Below are positions 6,438 through 11,998 of a stretch of 11,998 nucleotides of DNA, in pieces. The translations under genes were made by a program, and so were the position numbers. The notes under the pieces were generated by a model that had not been told where the DNA came from, ran no database searches, and worked only from the letters and a program-made list of their open reading frames with translations. Each line of letters begins with the position of its first letter. Position 1 is the stretch's first letter. Source of the DNA: CAZBQG01 sp964493945. GTDB lineage: Bacteria > Pseudomonadota > Alphaproteobacteria > Rhodospirillales > UBA2165. The stretch lies in contig CAZBQG010000137.1 of the NCBI GenBank assembly GCA_964493945.1, positions 1 through 11,998 on the forward strand. Reading direction: 5' to 3'.

Positions 6438-7721
6438 CTAAACCAGAATACTGCCCGCCACCTCTTCGCGCACATCCGCCGCATCCAATCCGTTTAACGC
6501 AATCAATTCCCTGCTTTCGGCCATGATCGCATCCAGGTCGTTCATGGCCAGGAAACGCTTGAACAGGTCAGGCCGCGAAATGCCCATGGCCTGGCCGATC
6601 AACTCCATCATATTGACCACCTCGAAGGGCCAGTCCGACTCATGTGCGCAAAGGTCCCGGTGGCAGGAATGATAAACCCCGGCCAGGGTATCAACGCCGG
6701 CCTCCTTCGCTGCCTCGAAAAGTTCCGCATGGGCCCGATCCTTAATTTCCGGCTTACCCACATAATTGGTGCAGCTTAGCGCCATCTGGACCACCGGCAG
6801 ATCAACAAATTCCAGTCCGGGGATGGCCTGCAATATTTTTATTGCCGCCTCGGTCACGTGACTGGTGCCGGAATGTTCGTGCAGACCCACCCGCCTTTTA
6901 ACCGGATGAACCATCAAAGGACGGAGATCATCGAGCCGCCCGGCCAGGAAGGTGATGAACATGGCCATGGCAAAGGGGTCTTCGCCGGTGGCCTGGCGGT
7001 AGGTGGGCAGGATCGTATCCTCGAACAACCGGTCGCACCCCGGGCACCAGTTCAGCAATTCCTTGGTGCCGCCAGCGCCCAGCTTACGGATCGTGTTGAA
7101 GGCCAGCTTTCCGGTGCCTTCCATATCGCCGGGCGCTACCTGTTGCACGCCACAGCAGGTCGAGGTTCCCCCCATCACCCGGTAGTCCACGCCGAGCGCG
7201 TCCAGCACGTCCAAGCAGAGAAGGGCTATATGCGGGGTCTTGAGGACGTTGCAGCCCATGTAAAAAAGAAAATCGCTCTCATCGGGCTGATTTTCCGGCG
7301 CTTCGGCGCCCAGACCCAGCCGGGTCAATTCATCAGGCGAAAGCTGTAAACGGGACAGAACCCGCACGCCCTTGGTCAATTTCCCAAAGCCGGCGCCACT
7401 TGCTTTTCTGGCTGCATCCTCCCCCGCCTGGTGGCGCTTCATCAACATGCGCGCGGCCGCCAGCATGAAGCGCGGGTTCAGCCCTTCGGGGCAGGCCGGG
7501 ATGCATGCGCCGCTGGCCGTACAGGCGTTGATCCAGGCGTCCGATCCTTCGGTACCACCACTTCGCAACAAATCCACCACACCCCCGATGAGCGCCTTCC
7601 CATCACCTCCGTTGGTCATGGGACAGGCCTTGACGCAATCTCCGCAAAGGGTACAGGAGTTGTGCATTTCCTCGGCCTGTTGTTCCAACGCGGCCACGAA
7701 TTTTTCGCCATCACCTTCCAT
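6438..7721 (-). CDS. Iron-sulfur protein with CCG (heterodisulfide reductase-like) domains
   Basis: A 427-residue electron-transfer protein of the GlpC/HdrD kind. The N-terminus has a complete [4Fe-4S] motif C23-x2-C26-x2-C29-x3-C33-P. A second motif is C67-x5-C73-x3-C77-P-EGLNP with Ser70 in place of the second Cys, the pattern of the [3Fe-4S] site in succinate dehydrogenase iron-sulfur subunits. The first CCG domain has C157-x31-C189-C190-x35-C226-PG-C229, fitting the noncubane-cluster signature CX31-39CCX35-36CXXC. The second CCG copy is degenerate: His281/His283, single Cys317, then x35 and C353-x4-C358. ATG 7721 has a GGGGAGAGAGAG ribosome binding site. It is divergent from the CoA-transferase operon with a 105-base gap. 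It probably passes electrons between an unseen flavoprotein or dehydrogenase and the quinone pool or another carrier. No transmembrane helix is visible; the partner is unknown. Confidence 0.85.
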   Translation of the reverse strand: MEGDGEKFVAALEQQAEEMHNSCTLCGDCVKACPMTNGGDGKALIGGVVDLLRSGGTEGSDAWINACTASGACIPACPEGLNPRFMLAAARMLMKRHQAGEDAARKASGAGFGKLTKGVRVLSRLQLSPDELTRLGLGAEAPENQPDESDFLFYMGCNVLKTPHIALLCLDVLDALGVDYRVMGGTSTCCGVQQVAPGDMEGTGKLAFNTIRKLGAGGTKELLNWCPGCDRLFEDTILPTYRQATGEDPFAMAMFITFLAGRLDDLRPLMVHPVKRRVGLHEHSGTSHVTEAAIKILQAIPGLEFVDLPVVQMALSCTNYVGKPEIKDRAHAELFEAAKEAGVDTLAGVYHSCHRDLCAHESDWPFEVVNMMELIGQAMGISRPDLFKRFLAMNDLDAIMAESRELIALNGLDAADVREEVAGSILV

Positions 7722-7826
7722 AACTCTCTCTCCCCGTATTATTTCCGGGCGATGGTAAGGCTTTTTTTTGCCCGCCGCCAGAAATTAGCTTATTAAACCA
7801 GATAAAATTAAAACGAGGGGAGGCCC
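7722..7826. promoter_or_regulatory. Divergent intergenic region between the iron-sulfur gene and the CoA-transferase operon
   Basis: This 105-base gap must hold the promoters of both divergent transcripts. It contains a T8 run (7762-7769), an AT-rich patch (7781-7813) with a possible minus-10-like TAAAAT at 7803-7808, and ribosome binding sites facing both ways (GAGGGGAGG before 7827). No well-spaced minus-35 hexamer or clear operator palindrome was found. Confidence 0.4.
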
Positions 7827-8711
7827 ATGGAGCGCACAAGCAAGGTCAAATCTCCGGCGGAGGCCTTCGCCATCATCGAGGACGGCATGTCCATCAGCAT
7901 GCCCGGCACCCATTTCAACAGCGTCCCCATGGGCGGCGTGCGCCAGATCATCCGCCAGGGGTCCAGGCACCTGACCCTCATGCCCACGCCCAGCGCCGGT
8001 TTTGCCGCCGATATTTTGATCGCGGCGGGTTGTCTGGATGCGGTCTATTGTTCTTTCCTGGGGTTGGAATTCATGGGCTTCGCGCCAAATGTGCGGCGCG
8101 CCGCCGAGAGCAAGACCATCACCTTCCATGAATCAGACGAAGCCGGGCTGGTTATGGGCTATAAAGCGGGGGCGGCGGGCATTCCCTATATGCCGGTACC
8201 CAAAATCTACCACCTCAACGACCTGCCCAAGGTCAGCCCCAACATGTTCAGGGAAACCACCGATCCCTTCACCGGGGAAATCTGCTATGCCGTGCCGGCA
8301 CTCCGCCCGGATGTGGCAATTATCCATGTGCAGCTTTGCGACCCTTTTGGCAATGCCCGCCAGGTGGGCGGCAATCATATGGAAAGCGTCATCGCCAAGG
8401 CGGCGGAGCGTGTAATCATTACCACCGAAGCCATCCAGCCGGTGGAACGGACCAAGGCCGATCCCGTTCTCACAACCATTCCCGGTTTCATCGTCGACAG
8501 CGTGGTGGAACTGCCCTACGGCGCCCATCCCGCCTCCTGCCCGGCACGTTACAATTATGACCGGCCCCATCTGGAAGAATATGCCCGCCTGGCAAAAGAA
8601 GAGCGGACCGGGGGCTATATCGAAAAATATGTTTTCGGCCCCGCCGACCATAGCGCCTATCTGGATGAAATAGGTGCCGCGCGCCTTATGAATTTGCTGA
8701 CGGAATATTAG
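7827..8711 (+). CDS. CoA-transferase-like subunit A (GctA/IpdA family)
   Basis: A 294-residue subunit of family I CoA-transferase fold, of the glutaconate CoA-transferase A / IpdA branch. Family features seen are the N-terminal SPAEAFAIIEDGMSISMPG, the glycine-rich MPTPSAGFAADILIAAG, and LGLEFMGFAPNVRRAAES followed by an acidic segment (HESDEAGL, residues 101-108) and AGAAGIPYMPVP. The later PDVAIIHVQLCDPFGNARQVG is the conserved core near the CoA site. Glu102 and Glu105 lie where IpdA proteins carry a conserved acidic residue. ATG 7827 has a strong GAGGGGAGG ribosome binding site. The gene is three bases before subunit B and is surely its partner. It could be an acyl-CoA transferase or an IpdAB-like CoA-ester hydrolase; the B subunit residue change favours the latter. 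Cytoplasmic. Confidence 0.85.
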   Translation: MERTSKVKSPAEAFAIIEDGMSISMPGTHFNSVPMGGVRQIIRQGSRHLTLMPTPSAGFAADILIAAGCLDAVYCSFLGLEFMGFAPNVRRAAESKTITFHESDEAGLVMGYKAGAAGIPYMPVPKIYHLNDLPKVSPNMFRETTDPFTGEICYAVPALRPDVAIIHVQLCDPFGNARQVGGNHMESVIAKAAERVIITTEAIQPVERTKADPVLTTIPGFIVDSVVELPYGAHPASCPARYNYDRPHLEEYARLAKEERTGGYIEKYVFGPADHSAYLDEIGAARLMNLLTEY

Positions 8712-8714
8712 ATC

Positions 8715-9494
8715 ATGGCTGAAAATAAAGATTACGCACCGGCCGAACTCATCGCCTGCTTTTTTTCGCGCCAATTCGCCGACGGGGAATTCATCGGCGT
8801 GGGTGCGGCTTCCCAAATCCCCATGGCCGCCATCAAACTGGCCCGCATAAGCCGGGCGCCCAACATCACCTTCAGTTGTGGTGGATCAGGGGCGATCAAT
8901 TCCGAACAACCCCTGCTCACCGAATCGGCTTCCGATTACCGCAATCTGTTCGGTGCCGAATACCGCCTCAGCATGGAAGACACGGTTGAAATGGAATTCA
9001 GGGGCCGCTGGAAGACCGTGTTTTTTGGCGGCATTCAGGTGGACCGTTTCGGCAATTGCAACATGGTCTGCGTCGGCGATTACGAAAATCCAAAAGTACG
9101 TGGCCCGGGCGCCATCGGCCTGCCCCTGGCCGCGGCCATGGACCGGGTATTCATTTCGCTCAATCATCACAGCCGGCGCAATCTGGTGGAAAAGGTGGAT
9201 TTCGTCTGCGCGCCGGGCAATTCGCCGGAGCGCGAAGATTGGGCATTGCCCAGCTCCAAGGGCATGTTCCTGATCGTCACACCTTTGGCCGTATTCGATT
9301 TCGAAACCCCCGGCCGTTCGGCCCGTCTGGTCAGCGTCCATCCCGGAAAGAGCATCGATGAGGTGCTGGAAAATACCGGCTTCACTCCGGCCATGGCGGA
9401 CACGGTGGGTGAGACCGAGCCGCCGAGACCCGACGAGATCAAGCTGCTCCGGGAAGTGATCGACCGGGAAGGCGTGCTGAGGCGGCTGATATGA
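8715..9494 (+). CDS. CoA-transferase-like subunit B (GctB/IpdB family) lacking the catalytic Glu
   Basis: A 259-residue partner of the A subunit. The fold is clear from FADGEFIGVGAASQIPMAAIKLA, FFGGIQVDRFGNCNMVCVGDY, the KVDFVCAPG stretch and the C-terminal DEVLENTGFTP. In glutaconate CoA-transferase B the catalytic glutamate lies in IIVESG; the equivalent stretch here is ITFSCGG, with Ser54 (8874-8876) at the Glu54 position by hand alignment. IpdB proteins, which belong to a ring-cleaving hydrolase, also lack this Glu. The heterodimer may therefore hydrolyse a C-C or thioester bond of a cyclic acyl-CoA instead of moving CoA. No strong ribosome binding site precedes ATG 8715, three bases after the A stop, which points to coupled translation. 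Its stop overlaps the next start (ATGA at 9491-9494). Confidence 0.85.
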   Translation: MAENKDYAPAELIACFFSRQFADGEFIGVGAASQIPMAAIKLARISRAPNITFSCGGSGAINSEQPLLTESASDYRNLFGAEYRLSMEDTVEMEFRGRWKTVFFGGIQVDRFGNCNMVCVGDYENPKVRGPGAIGLPLAAAMDRVFISLNHHSRRNLVEKVDFVCAPGNSPEREDWALPSSKGMFLIVTPLAVFDFETPGRSARLVSVHPGKSIDEVLENTGFTPAMADTVGETEPPRPDEIKLLREVIDREGVLRRLI

Positions 9495-10318
9495 GCCAGA
9501 CGGGGCAACTGACATCCGGTGACGTCACGCTTTTTTTCCGCCGGTTCGGATCACCCGGCCAGATGCCGGTCCTCATCCTGCACGGCGCCAATTATTTCGA
9601 CAGTTTAGATTGGGTGGAGATCGCCGCCACCCTGGCCTCGGACCGGGAGGTTGTGGCATTGGATTTGCGGGGCTTCGGCGAATCGGATTGGAGCCCCAGC
9701 CTGGATTATTCCATGGATGCCCATATGGAGGACATCCACGCGCTCATGGCGCATCTGGGATGGGAGCGGGTGCAGCTTTTGGTCCATTCAAGGTCCGGGC
9801 GCATGGGCATTATATTTGCCGCTAATTTTCCAGAGCTCACCGCCGGGCTGATCATCGGCGACAGCGCCTTGGGCAACCCGCCCAGCCCACCGCCAGACGC
9901 TCCGGTCAAGCCGCCACTGGTTTTCGAAACGGTGCAAGCGGCCATGGAGAATTTCACGGGCAATTCAAATCCGCCCCGCATATCGTGGGACGAGGAACGG
10001 GCGCGGGCTGCGTTGCGCGAGACCGAAAACGGATTTATGCTCAAACGCGATCCCAATTTCGCCAACATCCATGCCAATGGTGAGGAGAATCCCACCCTTC
10101 GCTTCAAGGGGCTGGATGTGTGGGCCGAACTGGCCCGGGTGAGCTGCCCGGTAATGATCCTGCGGGGCACCCTGTCGGACCGCTATCCACCTGAAAAGCT
10201 GGACCGGCTGGCCAAGGATTTTGGCCATGTGAAAATGACTGAAATCCAATCCCACCACGATCTGGCCGGCCAGGCGCCGGATGCCGTGATCGGGGCGGTA
10301 AGGGAATTTTTGGTCTAG
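9491..10318 (+). CDS. Alpha/beta hydrolase
   Basis: A 275-residue serine hydrolase fold of typical length. HGANYF (residues 31-36) is the oxyanion region, and DLRGFGESD (58-66) is the classic loop before the lid. The nucleophile elbow is LLVHSRSGR, with Ser100 as likely nucleophile; the usual GHSxGG has become VHSRSG, so both flanking glycines are replaced. Asp230 in GTLSDRYPPE and His255 or His256 in SHHDLAG complete a plausible triad. The start overlaps the stop of CoA-transferase subunit B by four bases (ATGA), which is strong evidence of the same operon and coupled expression. It may cleave an ester, thioester, lactone or C-C bond in the same pathway as the CoA enzyme; the substrate is unknown. 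No signal peptide. Its TAG overlaps the TAG of the convergent hydantoinase gene. Confidence 0.85.
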   Translation: MSQTGQLTSGDVTLFFRRFGSPGQMPVLILHGANYFDSLDWVEIAATLASDREVVALDLRGFGESDWSPSLDYSMDAHMEDIHALMAHLGWERVQLLVHSRSGRMGIIFAANFPELTAGLIIGDSALGNPPSPPPDAPVKPPLVFETVQAAMENFTGNSNPPRISWDEERARAALRETENGFMLKRDPNFANIHANGEENPTLRFKGLDVWAELARVSCPVMILRGTLSDRYPPEKLDRLAKDFGHVKMTEIQSHHDLAGQAPDAVIGAVREFLV

Positions 10319-11853
10319 CTGCGCAATTTCTCGGTGGCCGCTAAATCCAGCACGCTTGTCTCCTCATCCACCATCACACCATAAAGTTCGCGCGCGGATT
10401 TGGCGCTGACATAACCCTGGCGCACATCCTGGGCCACCTCCTGGGCGGGGCGTTCGCCGGGCGGGCCAAAGCCGCCACCGCCACCCGAGCGCAAGCGGAT
10501 GGCTTCGCCTTTTTTAAGCTGGGCGAAAACTACCTTGGCGTTGGGGAAATCGGTTTTCCATTTGCCTTCCATGCGAAGTGCTACCGCATTGCCCGTCGCG
10601 TCGCCGCCCCCTTCCAGCCCCCAGGGCTTGCAATGGGCGCGCTCAATGCGCGGGCTGAAGATCACATCGGATCGGGCCTGGATTACCCGCTCAATGCCCA
10701 GCCCCCCGCGCCTGCGGCCCGCGCCGCCCGAATCCGGGATCAGGTCGTTGCGCTCGATCAATACCGGGAATTTGGTTTCGATCTGTTCGTTGGGGCTGTT
10801 ATGGGTATCGCCGTCATTGATGCAGACCGTGGCGCTCACCCCGTCCTCCGAACGCTTGGCCCCCCAGCCGCCACCCAGTGGCCCGAAATTGCCGATGAAG
10901 AACTCTTTTGTGTCAGGGTCAACCCCGTGGAAGGGTGAACTCAGCAAATCGGCATGATGGCCGGCGATGACCCGGTCCGGAATAGCCGGCGCCAGGGCCT
11001 TGAAGACGGTATCGATGACGGTCATGGGAAAGGTCATCCAAGCGCGCATGGGGGCGGGTTTGACCGCGCTTACCACCTTGCCCATGGGCACGATGGTCTT
11101 GAGATTGCGAAAGGCCCCTTCATTGATGGGATAATCGGTCGGCGTGGTGATGCATTTGAAGGCCACCTGGGCACAAGCGTGCCCGGTGGCGACGCCCGAA
11201 TTGAAGCAGCCCCGCACCTGTTCGGAGACGTTGGAAAGATCGATGGTCACGCTGTCGCCCTTCACCTCGATGTGCACATCGACCGGTACTGGTACTCCGA
11301 TATTGACCCCATCGTCATCCATATAGGATTGGGCTTCGTATACGCCGTCGGGGATGGTCAGCGTATTGGCCCGGGCGGCGGCCTCGGTCTGATCCATGAT
11401 GACCGCGATGCTGTCCAGAACCTCGTCCTTGCCGTAACGCCCGACCAGTTCAAGGAACCGCTTTTCTCCGGTCTTGACCGCCGTGATCTGGGCCCGGAGA
11501 TCGCCCATGGCGCGGCTTGGCAGACGCACATTCATGCGGATGATATCGGTCAAATCTTCGTTGACCACGCCGGCGCGCTGATATTTGAGGATGGGGATTT
11601 GCAGACCTTCGGAAAAGATATCCGTGGTCATGCCGCCGATGGTCCCACCGATATCGATCCAATGGGCCATGCAGCAGGCAAAGGCGATGATCTCACCTTC
11701 GTGAAAAATAGGCAGGGTGAAGGTCACATGGTTGAGATGACTGCCGGTGGTATAGGCATCATTGGTCACCAGAATATCGCCCGGTTCCATGCCATCAAGA
11801 CCGAAATGTTCGATCTTGGCCTTGATGGTTTCGGCCATGCCCCGGATGAACAT
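10315..11853 (-). CDS. Hydantoinase B / oxoprolinase family protein (HyuB-like), 5' end damaged or truncated
   Basis: A 512-residue ORF of the HyuB family (N-methylhydantoinase B, 5-oxoprolinase, acetone carboxylase subunits). Conserved stretches are GDILVTNDAYTTGSHLNH, MAHWIDIGG, GCFNSGVATGHA, the GGGWGAKRSEDG region, GGAGRRRGGLG and the C-terminal RSGGGGGFGPPGERP. Family members usually have 30-60 more residues before this ATG. The frame upstream does continue with family-like sequence (NARWYYN, YEALDFTVGLYTA, GETVSIGLGLP) from 11854 to 11967, then meets TGA at 11968-11970, and has no ATG, GTG or TTG there. The real 5' end is therefore lost to a nonsense or frameshift change, or to an assembly error. 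ATG 11853 is only the first available start. A HyuA partner would be expected to the right, outside the window. The role would be ATP-dependent opening of a cyclic amide or a related carboxylation. Confidence 0.78.
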   Translation of the reverse strand: MFIRGMAETIKAKIEHFGLDGMEPGDILVTNDAYTTGSHLNHVTFTLPIFHEGEIIAFACCMAHWIDIGGTIGGMTTDIFSEGLQIPILKYQRAGVVNEDLTDIIRMNVRLPSRAMGDLRAQITAVKTGEKRFLELVGRYGKDEVLDSIAVIMDQTEAAARANTLTIPDGVYEAQSYMDDDGVNIGVPVPVDVHIEVKGDSVTIDLSNVSEQVRGCFNSGVATGHACAQVAFKCITTPTDYPINEGAFRNLKTIVPMGKVVSAVKPAPMRAWMTFPMTVIDTVFKALAPAIPDRVIAGHHADLLSSPFHGVDPDTKEFFIGNFGPLGGGWGAKRSEDGVSATVCINDGDTHNSPNEQIETKFPVLIERNDLIPDSGGAGRRRGGLGIERVIQARSDVIFSPRIERAHCKPWGLEGGGDATGNAVALRMEGKWKTDFPNAKVVFAQLKKGEAIRLRSGGGGGFGPPGERPAQEVAQDVRQGYVSAKSARELYGVMVDEETSVLDLAATEKLRS

Positions 11854-11998
11854 GGGCAGCCCTAGACCGATGGAGACGGTCTCGCCCTTGGCCGTATAGA
11901 GCCCGACGGTGAAATCCAGGGCCTCATAGATGATGATGTTATAATACCAGCGAGCATTGAAAGAGACTCATTTAGGGGATTCCCAAGCGGTTAAAAGT

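Noticed and set aside
7780..7815. Sigma-70 promoter at TAAAAT (7803-7808)
   Set aside because: No acceptable minus-35 hexamer lies 16-18 bases upstream, so only the region as a whole is reported.
10954..11865. 303-residue open frame on the + strand
   Set aside because: It is the antisense of the HyuB-like gene; the minus strand shows clear family motifs, and this frame has His/Gly/Asp-rich shadow composition and no recognisable domain.

Overview
The window is GC-rich bacterial DNA with dense genes, Shine-Dalgarno starts (ATG, GTG, TTG) and short gaps. Protein styles (split biotin carboxylase set, hybrid kinase with Hpt, HyuB-type hydantoinase, GctA/GctB-type CoA-transferase pair) suggest an alphaproteobacterium, perhaps of the Rhodospirillales type. 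That assignment is inference from protein flavour only. No RNA genes, CRISPR arrays, insertion sequences or tRNA-like sites were seen.

Left (1-3340, + strand): a three-gene biotin-dependent carboxylase operon. It holds an HMGL-type carboxyltransferase (5' end outside the window), an AccB-like biotin carrier and an AccC-like biotin carboxylase. The carboxyltransferase lacks its own biotinyl domain, so the three proteins probably form one enzyme acting on a 2-oxo acid (pyruvate, oxaloacetate, 2-oxoglutarate or a relative).

Middle (3341-6432, + strand): a 132-base gap with an exact CRP-consensus site, then a hybrid sensor kinase (PAS-HisKA-HATPase-pseudoreceiver-receiver-Hpt) that is split by two frameshifts and two in-frame stops, then an intact single-domain receiver. 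This is a degraded or mis-assembled phosphorelay.

Right (6433-11998): an iron-sulfur/CCG-domain protein on the minus strand, divergent from a tight three-gene + strand operon (CoA-transferase-like A and B subunits and an alpha/beta hydrolase). That operon converges on a minus-strand HyuB-type gene whose 5' end lacks a usable start. The B subunit has Ser where the CoA-transferase family has its catalytic Glu, so the pair may act as a CoA-thioester hydrolase or ring-cleaving enzyme like IpdAB rather than as a transferase. Taken together, the right half looks like a catabolic cluster for a cyclic or amide-containing compound processed through CoA thioesters. The substrate cannot be read from the sequence.
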